Shown: positions 45,281 to 53,680 of the stretch, piece after piece
Layout of the letters: every line of letters begins with the position of its first letter
Numbering within the stretch: position 1 is the first letter of the stretch
Assembly: GCA_023433705.1 (NCBI GenBank)
Contig: JAEYUC010000014.1
Location: 124,001-188,000 of the forward strand
DNA: 64,000 bases
Source of the DNA: Pseudomonadota bacterium
GTDB lineage: Bacteria; Pseudomonadota; Gammaproteobacteria; Steroidobacterales; Steroidobacteraceae
Reading direction: 5' to 3'
Notes under the pieces: generated by a model
What the model was told of the DNA's origin: nothing
The model's input: the letters and a program-made list of their open reading frames with translations, nothing else
The model's database searches: none
Program-made: the position numbers and the translations under genes

Positions 45281-47401
45281 TCATCGCGCCAGGCGCACGG
45301 TGAAGATCGCGCCCGATTCATCCGCGAGGTTCTCGGCCCGCGCGGATCCGCCGTGAAACTCGGCGATCAGGCGGACGATGTAGAGGCCCAGCCCGAAGTG
45401 CGGGCGCTTGTCGGATTCGGTCCGGGACTGCCACAGCGATTCGAACAGACGGGTCGAAGCTTCGGCCGGGAGCGCCGGACCGGGGTTCGCCACGGAGAGG
45501 TCGGCAAATCCGTCGTCTACGCGTAAACCAACCGTGATCGTGTCGCCTTCGGCGCTGAAATCCACGGCGTTGTCGATCAGCTTGTCGAGCATCTGCACGA
45601 TCAGGTCCGGTGCGCCCGTGAACTCGACGACGTCCACGGGCGCTTCGCAGGCGAACTTCCGGGACGGGAACGCGGTGCGGTACGCATCGACCGCGGTGCG
45701 GACCAGGGCCGAAAGGTCGAAGCGCTGCCTTTCGCTGTGGGCGATGGCTTCCTCGACCTTGGTCGCCTCGCCCATGGCCGTGAGGATCGCGCCCAGGCGT
45801 TCGCTGCCCTCCCGCGCGCGCGCGATGTAGACGCGCGCGTTGTCCGAGTTGGCCTCCGATTCGAGGTTCTCCAGCGAGGACCGGACGATCGTCAGCGGCG
45901 TGCGGATCTCGTGGGCGAGTTTTCCCGCCAGCGTGCGCAGGTAGCCCGTGTACTCGTCGAGCCGGCCGAGCAGCGAGGAGAAGCTGCGGGACAGGTCGCC
46001 GAGCTCATCTTTCGCGTTCGATTCGGGCAGCACTCGCGAGAGATTGCCCTCGCGACTCAGGGCGGTTTCGCTTGCCTGTCCCAGCCGGGAAATCCTCAGG
46101 GTCATGCGGCCGGCGAACCAGAACGCCGCGCCCACCGCGAACAGCGTGACGAACAGCGTGAGGTTGAGCAATCGCGTCAGGGCGCGGTCGCGCAGCGTCA
46201 GCCAGCGATCCGCAGTCTGCGTGAGCTGGACGACGCCGATGATCTTCTTGCCGTCCGCCGCGAAGATCGGTGCGGCCGCGGCCACCGTGACGCTGTTTTC
46301 GTAACGACCCGCGATGAACGTCGTCGCGGGAACGCCTTTGACCGCGCGCTGGGTCAGGTCCTGCGCCGCGCGCTGACGCTCGGCCTCGGTGACGCTGCGC
46401 GGTATCAGGTCGCCGTCCAGGAACAGCCGGTACATGCGCGGCAGGAAGCCGCGGAAACGGGTGTAGTCGCCGGGCAGCGCGGGGGCGTCGAGCCGCGTCA
46501 GGGTGGCGCCAGTCGCCGAGGCGACGCTGAGCTCCACGCCGGGCTGAGCGAACTGCCGCAGGTGATCGCCGAGGTCCGGCGAGGCGGCGATCAGGCGGCC
46601 GGTGGCGCGCAGGTCGGATGGATCCAGCGTGCCGTAACTTTCACGCGCGGCGCCGCGCCGGTCCCGATCGTCGATCAGGATGCCGAGGTGCTGACCCACC
46701 ATCGACAGCGGGATGCTGATCTCCATCACGTAGCCGTCCGAATTGCGCGTACGCTGCCAGACGGCTTCGATGCGCGGCTCTTCGACGGCCTGTTCGCGGC
46801 CGTACTCGCGCGTCTCGATGAATCGGCCGCGCAAGGGGCCAACGCCCGTGCTGCCGAAGAACAGTCGCTGCTGGCCGCCGCGCTTGTCGTCGAACGCGAG
46901 CCAGACGCGGTCGCCGATGTTCTCGCGGACCAGGGGCTCGATCTCCGACGCGTCGAACACGAGCCGGTTGTCGCGCACCAGCAGCGCGAGATACAGCCAG
47001 CGTTCGTGCGTCGCCGCGAGGATGCGCAGGCTGTCCCCGCCGGGTCCCGGGACGCGCACCACGTTGCGCGCATCCGTGTCCCACTCGTCCGCGCGTCCGT
47101 CGATGAGCGGTGCGCCCGACAGCACGATCGGCGTGATGTCGCGTGGATTGCCCGTATCGCCGGGCAGGGAATCGGCGCGGAACAGCAGCTCCTGGCGGCC
47201 CTTGAGCGAACCGGCGATGGTGGTCGTCACCGCGAGCAGCGATTGCTGCTCGCTTTCGCGCAGCACCGTCTCCATTTCGCGCGCGTACTGGCAGCCGGCC
47301 CACGGCAGCGCGAGCGTCGTGAGCGCCAGCAGAAGTAGTTTGGTCCGCAGCCGGAACGGCGAAATCGGGCCGTAGTTCAGCAGGTCGGTGAGACGCCCCA
47401 T
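45281..47401 (-). CDS. pdsS: Proteobacterial dedicated sortase system histidine kinase
   Basis: 706 residues. The N-terminal membrane helix (TKLLLLALTTLALPWAG) is followed by a large periplasmic region with a CBM9/DOMON-like domain (APLIDGRADEWDTDARNVVR; ERWLYLALLVRDNRLVFD). A second membrane helix (LNLTLFVTLFAVGAAFWFAG), HAMP, HisKA (LAGKLAHEIRTPLTIVRSSL) and HATPase (DNAVDF, NPGP, FGLGLYIVRLIAEFHGG) come next. This architecture matches the PdsS family (TIGR03785). It signals to the response regulator 21 nt upstream. No sortase or sortase target is encoded in the window, so its role here may differ. Confidence 0.85.
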   Translation of the reverse strand: MGRLTDLLNYGPISPFRLRTKLLLLALTTLALPWAGCQYAREMETVLRESEQQSLLAVTTTIAGSLKGRQELLFRADSLPGDTGNPRDITPIVLSGAPLIDGRADEWDTDARNVVRVPGPGGDSLRILAATHERWLYLALLVRDNRLVFDASEIEPLVRENIGDRVWLAFDDKRGGQQRLFFGSTGVGPLRGRFIETREYGREQAVEEPRIEAVWQRTRNSDGYVMEISIPLSMVGQHLGILIDDRDRRGAARESYGTLDPSDLRATGRLIAASPDLGDHLRQFAQPGVELSVASATGATLTRLDAPALPGDYTRFRGFLPRMYRLFLDGDLIPRSVTEAERQRAAQDLTQRAVKGVPATTFIAGRYENSVTVAAAAPIFAADGKKIIGVVQLTQTADRWLTLRDRALTRLLNLTLFVTLFAVGAAFWFAGRMTLRISRLGQASETALSREGNLSRVLPESNAKDELGDLSRSFSSLLGRLDEYTGYLRTLAGKLAHEIRTPLTIVRSSLENLESEANSDNARVYIARAREGSERLGAILTAMGEATKVEEAIAHSERQRFDLSALVRTAVDAYRTAFPSRKFACEAPVDVVEFTGAPDLIVQMLDKLIDNAVDFSAEGDTITVGLRVDDGFADLSVANPGPALPAEASTRLFESLWQSRTESDKRPHFGLGLYIVRLIAEFHGGSARAENLADESGAIFTVRLAR

Positions 47402-47422
47402 ACGTTCGCGGATGCGACCTCG

Positions 47423-48112
47423 CTACTCGACCCAGCGATAACCCATGCCGTACACGGTGTGCACGGCATCGAACTTCTCGTCGACCGCCTGGAACTTGCG
47501 CCGGATGCGCTTGATGTGAGAAGTGATCGTGTTGTCGTCGAGCACCACGTTCGCCGCGTCCATGAGCTGCTGGCGGTTCTTCACGTGGCCCGGATGACGG
47601 GTCAGCGCGTACACGATCCAGAATTCCGTGAGCGACAGGAGCACGACCTCGCCGTTCCACTGGACCGACATGCGTTCGCTGTCGAGCGTGAGTGCGCCCC
47701 GGCGGACGACCTGTTTTTCCTCGGGAGGACGGCGCAGCGCATCGACGCGGCGGAACAGCGCATTCACGCGCGCGATCAGGTGCGCGAGCGAAAGATCCTT
47801 GGTGAGGAAATCGTCGGCGCCGAGCCTGAGGCCCGACACCGCATCGAGCTCGCTGTCGCGGGCGGTCAGGAAAATGATCGGCAGTTCGGCCGACAGTCCG
47901 CGCAGTTCGCGGCACAGCTCGAATCCGCCTTCGGGCTCGTCCTCGAGTGAGATGTCGATGACCGCCAGGTCCGGAAGGCGGGCGACAAAGGCGGCCATCG
48001 CCTCGCGACGGTTCGGATAGCCGCGCACGGCATACCCCTCGCGGGAAAAGGCGGCGGCGTAGTTGTCACGGATGGCGCGTTCGTCTTCGACGATGGCGAT
48101 CGTTTTTCTCAT
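47423..48112 (-). CDS. pdsR: Proteobacterial dedicated sortase system response regulator
   Basis: 229 residues, an OmpR/PhoB-type regulator. The receiver has acidic residues in IAIVEDERAIRDN, the phospho-acceptor Asp in LAVIDISLEDEPEGG and the Lys in DFLTKDLSLAHL. The C-terminal winged helix contains VVLLSLTEFWIVYALTRHPG and ITSHIKRIRRKFQAVDEKFD, ending HTVYGMGYRWVE. The insert after the phospho-acceptor Asp fits the PdsR family (TIGR03787). It is the first gene of the pdsR-pdsS operon. Confidence 0.85.
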   Translation of the reverse strand: MRKTIAIVEDERAIRDNYAAAFSREGYAVRGYPNRREAMAAFVARLPDLAVIDISLEDEPEGGFELCRELRGLSAELPIIFLTARDSELDAVSGLRLGADDFLTKDLSLAHLIARVNALFRRVDALRRPPEEKQVVRRGALTLDSERMSVQWNGEVVLLSLTEFWIVYALTRHPGHVKNRQQLMDAANVVLDDNTITSHIKRIRRKFQAVDEKFDAVHTVYGMGYRWVE

Positions 48113-48253
48113 GACGGCAGTTTAAGCGACCTGCCGCGGGCGCGGGTGCGCGGCCACATTTCGTCACGATCCGGCTCGAGTCGGCCATCAATGCGCCACG
48201 GTATGGCCGGCAGGCGGGCGCGAAATGGCACCAGTCCCGAATGGAGACCGGCC

Positions 48254-48451
48254 ATGATCGAACGCAGCTCGCAGTACCACTCGACTCCCGTCCTTACATA
48301 TGCCGGCGCGCGGGCCGCGGATCACGGCGAGCGCTGGCGCCGGTTCCTCGAGCGCGTCGGCACGCGCAGCAACGACTTCGCGACGCGGCTCGCACGCGCG
48401 CGCTTCGTCTATCTGCATCGCCGCGAATCGTCGCACTGGTTGCCGCTATGA
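48254..48451 (+). CDS. Hypothetical 65-residue basic protein
   Basis: The ATG at 48254 has GGAG seven bases upstream. The product (MIERSSQYHSTPVLTYAGAR; GERWRRFLERVGTRSNDF; LHRRESSHWLPL) is Arg-rich and soluble, and no family is recognised. Its stop codon overlaps the start of the next small gene (ATGA), which supports translation of both. The gap 48113-48253 holds no other gene. Confidence 0.5.
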   Translation: MIERSSQYHSTPVLTYAGARAADHGERWRRFLERVGTRSNDFATRLARARFVYLHRRESSHWLPL

Positions 48452-48594
48452 ACGTCGTGACGCGCGAGGAGCGACGCGAAGCGCCGGACGCCGACGGCGA
48501 TCGCATCCAGGCGATGTGGCACTGGATCGCGGTGGGCACGCTGCTCTGCTGCTGGATCGCCGAGGCATCCATGTGCGGGGCGCGCGGGTTCTGA
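48448..48594 (+). CDS. 48-residue membrane microprotein
   Basis: Starts in the ATGA overlap with the previous small gene. A charged N-terminus (NVVTREERREAPDADGDRIQ) is followed by one hydrophobic helix (MWHWIAVGTLLCCWIAEASM). It carries three cysteines near or in the helix. Function unknown; coupling suggests it works with the 65-residue protein. It converges with exbD, 7 nt between stops. Confidence 0.5.
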   Translation: MNVVTREERREAPDADGDRIQAMWHWIAVGTLLCCWIAEASMCGARGF

Positions 48595-48601
48595 GCACCG
48601 C

Positions 48602-48997
48602 CTAGGTGTCGGTCACCGGCGCGATGGCGAGGCGTTCGACGTGCGCGCGTTGCGCGGCCGCCAATACCTGCGCGACGATTTCGTACTGCGCGCGTCTGTC
48701 GGGAATGACGCGGACCAGTGGCGGAATCTGCTGACTCGTCACCGCCCGGAAGCGCGACGCGAGGGAGTCCGGCGACTCCATCCTCACATCGTCCCAGTAG
48801 ATGGCCCCGTCGGATTCGATCGTGATTCGCACCGTCGGCGGCGGTGGCGACATGCCGGGCCCATGTGGCAAATTGAGTTTCACGGCGTGTGTGGCTATCG
48901 GCAGCGTGAAGATCAGCATCACGAGCAAGACCAGCAACACGTCGATCAATGGAGTGGCATTGAGCTGCGGCTCGGCAACGTGGGACGGACTCTGCAT
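48602..48997 (-). CDS. ExbD/TolR-family protein
   Basis: 131 residues with a very strong ribosome-binding site (AAGGAGG). One N-terminal membrane helix carries the conserved Asp (LNATPLIDVLLVLLVMLIFT), then a periplasmic domain follows (TVRITIESDGAIYWDD; VRVIPDRRAQYEIVAQVLAA). ExbD and TolR work with ExbB or TolQ as proton-driven motors for TonB transport or envelope integrity. No ExbB/TolQ or TonB partner is encoded next to it, so it must use one from elsewhere. Confidence 0.85.
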   Translation of the reverse strand: MQSPSHVAEPQLNATPLIDVLLVLLVMLIFTLPIATHAVKLNLPHGPGMSPPPPTVRITIESDGAIYWDDVRMESPDSLASRFRAVTSQQIPPLVRVIPDRRAQYEIVAQVLAAAQRAHVERLAIAPVTDT

Positions 48998-49059
48998 ATG
49001 ATTTTCCTCCTTGAAGGAGCAACGCGCGGCGCCCCCGCGACGGGTTGGACGGTGTGCTG

Positions 49060-49344
49060 ATGCGTGCCGACAGGCGCATCCGGGAGATTTCGCTCGAGGC
49101 GGCGACGCTGCTCACCGAGGGCAAACTCTCCGAGGCCGTGAAGGTCGTGCGCGAAACCGAAGGCGTGAGCGCCCGAGAGGCCCGCAAGCGCGTGGACGCG
49201 CACATCGCCAACGATCCGATGCTCGGCGTGCAGCTCGACACCCAGCGCCGCGAGTCCCGCCGCAGGATCGCTTACGTCTTACTACTCGCGGCAGTGTCGA
49301 TCGCGGGCGCGGCGATATATGCTCGGTACTTCGCGCCGCATTGA
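49060..49344 (+). CDS. Small membrane protein with ribosomal L7/L12 C-terminal-like motif
   Basis: 94 residues from the ATG at 49060. The N-terminal domain (EGKLSEAVKVVRETEGVSAR followed by EARKRVDAHIANDP) has the helix-turn-helix pattern of the L7/L12 C-terminal domain, seen in several small bacterial proteins of unknown role. A C-terminal membrane helix (IAYVLLLAAVSIAGAAIYA) anchors it. It is divergent from exbD by 62 bp and ends 6 nt before the GST gene. Confidence 0.6.
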   Translation: MRADRRIREISLEAATLLTEGKLSEAVKVVRETEGVSAREARKRVDAHIANDPMLGVQLDTQRRESRRRIAYVLLLAAVSIAGAAIYARYFAPH

Positions 49345-49350
49345 GGTCTC

Positions 49351-49989
49351 ATGCTGCTGATAGGAATGTTCGATTCGCCGTTCGTGCGGCGGATCGCGAT
49401 CACGCTGAAGCTGCTCGACCTGCCCTTCGAACACGCCAACTGGTCGGTAGGCAAGGATTTCGACCGCATCCGCGAGTACAACCCGCTGGGCCGGGTGCCC
49501 ACGCTCGTGATCGGGCGCAACGAAAGCCTGTTCGAATCCTCGGCGATCCTCGAGTACATCGATGAGCTCGTCGGACCCGAGCGCTCACTGATGCCGCGCT
49601 CGGGAGCCGAGCGCCGTCTCGCGTTGAATCTCATGGCCATGGCCACGGGCGCGGCGGAGAAAGGCGTGCTGCAGGTATACGAGGGCGTGTTCCGTCCGGA
49701 ATCGAAGCGGCACCAGCCGTGGCTCGACCGACTGCGTACGCAGATGAACGCATCGCTCGCGGCGATCGACCGTTACATCGGAGAGCGCGGTGTGTCGCAG
49801 TGGCTGGTCGGGAAGCGCATGTCGCAGGCCGACATCACGGCGGCGTGCGCGTTCACGTTCTGCAACGACGCGCTGCGGGTCGCGGCCGATCCCATCATGT
49901 TCCAGTCGCTCGCGACACTGGCGGCGCGCTGCGAGGCGATGCCGGCGTTTCAGGAAACCCGTACTCCCTTTTTCGTTCCTTCCACCTGA
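49351..49989 (+). CDS. Glutathione S-transferase family protein
   Basis: 212 residues. The thioredoxin-like N-terminal domain is shown by MLLIGMFDSPFVRRIAITLK, NPLGRVPTLVI and the glutathione-binding ESSAILEYIDE. The C-terminal helical domain has WLVGKRMSQADITAACAFTF with the conserved N-capping Asp. It would conjugate or reduce substrates with glutathione in the cytoplasm. It follows the L7/L12-like gene closely. Confidence 0.85.
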   Translation: MLLIGMFDSPFVRRIAITLKLLDLPFEHANWSVGKDFDRIREYNPLGRVPTLVIGRNESLFESSAILEYIDELVGPERSLMPRSGAERRLALNLMAMATGAAEKGVLQVYEGVFRPESKRHQPWLDRLRTQMNASLAAIDRYIGERGVSQWLVGKRMSQADITAACAFTFCNDALRVAADPIMFQSLATLAARCEAMPAFQETRTPFFVPST

Positions 49990-50059
49990 AACCGCGAAGA
50001 TGGCCTTCGCGGGTCACATCCCGCGAACTGGCGGCAGAGGGTGACCAAGGGAGGCACTC

Positions 50060-52471
50060 TTGAACATCTTCAGAAAGACTTTGATCGTCGTTGGCGTGCT
50101 CGCGGCCGCGTCCGCGGTTGCCGGGGTCAACGAATGGACGCGCACGGGACCGTCCGGCGCAGCTCTTTACTCGGTGCACTACGTCGACGGCGCCGGCACG
50201 GCATTGGCGATCAATTTCCGGAACATCTATCGCACGACCGACCACGGTGTGAACTGGACTCGTGTTCTGTCCAATCCGTTCGGGCATGTGCCACTGCTCT
50301 CGGTGAATCCCACGAATGCAAATCAGGCAGTCGCGGTGCTCGATGGCGTGTATCGCAGCAGCGACGGCGGCGCGACCTGGACCGCAGTCGCGAATCCGGG
50401 AGTTCCCGTCGTCGTGAACGGCGAGCGGCCGCAGTCCATCGCATGGACTCGCGATGGCAGCGCCGTGTGGATCGGCACCAATCAAGGCGACCTGTATCGC
50501 AGTACGGATGCCGGAGCCACCTGGAATTTGCGCGCGGTGAGCGCGAGCCTGATCTACAAGATGGAAGTCGACGCCGTCGATCCGAATGTCGTGTACGCGT
50601 TGACCGAATCCGCGATTCATCGAACTACGAACGGCGGCGAGAGCTGGGCTACATTGTCCAACGACTTTCCCTCGTGGGCTCCGTCGCGGACCCACGGTGG
50701 GGTCGTACTTGCCACCGTGGAACTCGCCGGGACCGTCGTGCGCTCCCTGAACTACGGCGACACCTACGAACCTCGCTCGCAGGAGGAGCCAGGCGTCATC
50801 TACTTCGCGCCGGGACAAACCGAAGTCGCTTATGGAACCCCAGGTAACGGGGAAGTGATGGTGAGCGCCGATCAAGGCGCGACGTGGACTGCCCGCGCCA
50901 CGGTGCCCGATCTCAGCGCCTCGCAGCTCGCGATCAGTCCGTCCGATCCGGATCGGCTGCTCGTCGTCACACAAACCGGCATCTATGGTTCGAGCGACGG
51001 CGGACAGACGTGGGAGCCGCGAAATCGGGGAATGAACGAACGCCCGATGGTGGATCTGCACTCCCGGGTACTTCCCGACGGAGGAGGGCAGGTCTTCGTC
51101 ATCGACCGTGGTGTCGAGACTATCTACCGCCGCGAGGCCGGCGGAGAGTGGAGGTCGCTGGCGAGCAGTCCGTTTACGCTGCTTGGCGCACCGATCAATA
51201 CCTCGGTCTTCGCCGCCGCACCTTCGGATGGCACGTTCTACGTGGGTCAGCCGGGCCATCTTGCCGCCTCGACGAACGACGGCGCGAGCTGGCAGAGCAA
51301 GGGCCACCTCGGTACCGCCGGAACCCTGGCAGTCGATCCTGCCGATTCGCAGGTTCTCTATGCGGCGGCGACCTTCGACGCGGCGAAGAGCCTGGATGGC
51401 GGTTCAACCTGGTCGCCGATCGCAACCAGCAGCGGTTTGCCCAATGGTGTCGTGGAGTTCGCGGTCAACGACATTGCGGCCAACAAGGTGTATGCGCTCG
51501 TCAGCGGTAGCCAGATCAACAATGCATCGCCGCTGTATGTGAGCGTCGATTCCGGCACGACGTGGAACTCCGCGCCGCCGCCAGTGTTCAACTTTCGCGC
51601 GAATGCGATGGCCCATGAAGCAGGCTCGACGGACACGATCTACGTGGGACTGCTCGAAGGCCTGTTCAGGACGACGGATGCGGGCGCGAACTGGACACGG
51701 CTCGAGCCCTATCCACAGACGAACGTGCCGGATGGGATCAGGGACATCGCGCTCGATCCACGCACGCCAGGCATCCTGTACGTCTCGACCCAATACGCGT
51801 ATCCCGCGATGCGCTCCGTGGATGCCGGTCAGACGTGGGAGCCGCTGTTGGCCGCCATGGGCGAAACGAACCTGATCGACAAGCTCATCGTGGATCCCAC
51901 GAACCCCAGCCGCATCATCGCGCTGGCCGTCTACGGCGGCATGCTGGAAATGGAGATCGCCCCGGATCTCGCGCTGACGACCAGTGGCGGCGCGATGACG
52001 GCAGGTAGTTCAAGCTCGGCGACGCTGACGCTCACCAATAACGGCGCGTACACCGCGACCGCGGTGCGGATCGACGCAACGTTGCCGACAGCTTCGAATG
52101 GCTATGTCGTGCAGGCGAGCTCAGGCGCCATATGCGGCGTCACCGGTACGACCTTGCTGTGCGAGGCGCCCCTGTTGCGCCCGGCGGCATCGATCACCGC
52201 GACGTTGACGTTCACGCCGACCGCGGCGGGCCAGTGGCAGGCGACCGCGGGAGCCCGCGAACCCGATAGCGCCACGGCCAACAACTCGCTCAACGTGACC
52301 ATTCAGGCGCAGGCTTCGAACCCGCCGCCGGCCAGCGGCGGATCGGGTGGAGGTGGCGGCGGCGGGGGCGGCGGTAGTCTCGACTATCTACTACTCGCCG
52401 GCTTTCTCTTTCTCGTCATTCAACGGACGCGGCCGCTTCGGCCGCGTTTCCGTCGTGGCGCCTGCGCCTAA
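50060..52471 (+). CDS. Secreted BNR/VPS10-like beta-propeller protein with Gly-rich C-terminal membrane signal
   Basis: 803 residues, TTG start with GGGAGG six bases upstream. A signal peptide (LIVVGVLAAASAVAG) precedes many Asp-box/BNR repeats (YRSSDGGATWTAV, YRSTDAGATWNLR, GSSDGGQTWEPR, FRTTDAGANWTRL). One DUF11-like domain follows (SSSATLTLTNNGAYTATAVR). The end has a run of glycines, one hydrophobic helix (LDYLLLAGFLFLVIQ) and an Arg cluster (RTRPLRPRFRR), the layout of GlyGly-CTERM and related sorting signals. It is likely exported and processed at the membrane. Its stop overlaps the convergent gcdH stop by four bases. Confidence 0.75.
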   Translation: MNIFRKTLIVVGVLAAASAVAGVNEWTRTGPSGAALYSVHYVDGAGTALAINFRNIYRTTDHGVNWTRVLSNPFGHVPLLSVNPTNANQAVAVLDGVYRSSDGGATWTAVANPGVPVVVNGERPQSIAWTRDGSAVWIGTNQGDLYRSTDAGATWNLRAVSASLIYKMEVDAVDPNVVYALTESAIHRTTNGGESWATLSNDFPSWAPSRTHGGVVLATVELAGTVVRSLNYGDTYEPRSQEEPGVIYFAPGQTEVAYGTPGNGEVMVSADQGATWTARATVPDLSASQLAISPSDPDRLLVVTQTGIYGSSDGGQTWEPRNRGMNERPMVDLHSRVLPDGGGQVFVIDRGVETIYRREAGGEWRSLASSPFTLLGAPINTSVFAAAPSDGTFYVGQPGHLAASTNDGASWQSKGHLGTAGTLAVDPADSQVLYAAATFDAAKSLDGGSTWSPIATSSGLPNGVVEFAVNDIAANKVYALVSGSQINNASPLYVSVDSGTTWNSAPPPVFNFRANAMAHEAGSTDTIYVGLLEGLFRTTDAGANWTRLEPYPQTNVPDGIRDIALDPRTPGILYVSTQYAYPAMRSVDAGQTWEPLLAAMGETNLIDKLIVDPTNPSRIIALAVYGGMLEMEIAPDLALTTSGGAMTAGSSSSATLTLTNNGAYTATAVRIDATLPTASNGYVVQASSGAICGVTGTTLLCEAPLLRPAASITATLTFTPTAAGQWQATAGAREPDSATANNSLNVTIQAQASNPPPASGGSGGGGGGGGGGSLDYLLLAGFLFLVIQRTRPLRPRFRRGACA

Positions 52472-53622
52472 AAAGCATTGATGCCCGTCAGCTCGCGCCC
52501 GATCGTGAGCTGATGAATGGTCTCGGTGCCTTCGTAGGTAATCACGCTCTCCAGGTTGAGCGCGTGGCGGATCGGCACGTATTCCGCGCTGATTCCCGAG
52601 CCGCCGAGCATGTCGCGGCAGTCGCGCGCGATGTCGAGCGCCATGCGGCAGTTGTTCCACTTGGCGAGCGAAACCTGCGCAGGCTGCATCTTCCCCTGGT
52701 CCTTGAGACGACCGAGCTGGTGCGAAAGTAGTTGGGCGGTCGTGATCTTGCGCGCCATCTCCGCGAGCCGCAGCTGGATCGCCTGGGTCGCCGCGAGCGG
52801 CTTGCCGAACAGCTCGCGCGTCTTCGTGTACTCGATGAGCTGCGCGAGGCAGGCCTGGGCCGCGCCGATGACGCCCCAGGTGATTCCGTAACGCGCCTGC
52901 GTGAGGCAGGAGAGTGGACCTTTCAACCCTCTCACGGCCGGCAGCAGGTTCGCTTCGGGCACGACGACGTTGTCGAAGAACAGCGCCGACGTGACCGAGG
53001 CGCGCAGCGAGAACTTTCGTTCGATCTCGGGCGCCGAGAATCCCTTCATGCCCTTCTCGACGATGAAGCCGCGGATGCCGTCATCCGTCATCGCCCAGCA
53101 GATGCACAGGTCGGCGATGGCGCCGTTGGTGATCCACATCTTCGAGCCGTTGATGACCCAGTCGCCGCCCTTCTTCTTGGCGTGGGTCTTCATGTTGGCG
53201 GGATCGGAGCCGCCGTGCGGCTCGGTCAGGCCGAAGCAGCCTATCTTCCTGCCGCGCGCCATGTTCGGCAGCCAGCGCGACTTCTGCTCGTCGCTGCCGA
53301 ACGCGTAGATGGGATACATGCACAGCGAGCTCTGCACGGAGACGAAGCTGCGGATGCCGGAGTCGCCGCGTTCGAGCTCCTGGCAGATGAGCCCGTAGCT
53401 GACGGAGTTCAGGCCTGCGCAGTCGTATCCCTCGATCGACGAGCCTAACAACCCCAGTTCGGCGATCTCGGGGATGAGCTCCTTCGGGAAGTGGTGCTTC
53501 TCGAAGCACTCCTGGATGATCGGGATGACCTTCTCGTCGACGAAACGCCCGACGGAGTCCTGCACGGCGCGTTCGTCTTCCGTCAGCAGGCCGCGGACGT
53601 CGTATAGATCGAGGGGATTCAT
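52468..53622 (-). CDS. gcdH: Glutaryl-CoA dehydrogenase
   Basis: 384 residues from the ATG at 53622; the extra N-terminal codons to 53658 are not needed. It oxidises and decarboxylates glutaryl-CoA to crotonyl-CoA in lysine, tryptophan and aromatic degradation. Acyl-CoA dehydrogenase motifs are CFGLTEPHGGSDP and MWITNGAIADL. GcdH-like features include the Arg in GIRSFVSVQSSL, the block NCRMALDIARDCRDMLGG and the catalytic Glu in VITYEGTETIHQLTIGR. The FAD-linked enzyme passes electrons to ETF. It is monocistronic. Confidence 0.85.
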   Translation of the reverse strand: MNPLDLYDVRGLLTEDERAVQDSVGRFVDEKVIPIIQECFEKHHFPKELIPEIAELGLLGSSIEGYDCAGLNSVSYGLICQELERGDSGIRSFVSVQSSLCMYPIYAFGSDEQKSRWLPNMARGRKIGCFGLTEPHGGSDPANMKTHAKKKGGDWVINGSKMWITNGAIADLCICWAMTDDGIRGFIVEKGMKGFSAPEIERKFSLRASVTSALFFDNVVVPEANLLPAVRGLKGPLSCLTQARYGITWGVIGAAQACLAQLIEYTKTRELFGKPLAATQAIQLRLAEMARKITTAQLLSHQLGRLKDQGKMQPAQVSLAKWNNCRMALDIARDCRDMLGGSGISAEYVPIRHALNLESVITYEGTETIHQLTIGRELTGINAF

Positions 53623-53633
53623 GTGAGAAGTAT

Positions 53634-53670
53634 GGGGGCAGCCCCCGTTTCCTTGCAAAAGGGGTCAGCC
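53634..53670. repeat. REP-like element, GGGGTCAG variant
   Basis: GGGGGCAGCCCCC (53634-53646) is followed by GTTTCCTTGCAAAAGGGGTC, mirroring the structure at 27783 (GGGGACATTCCCC, T-run, GCAAAAGGGG). It lies directly upstream of the gcdH start and past the end of the DUF962 gene. Confidence 0.55.
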
Positions 53671-53680
53671 CTTACTTTCT

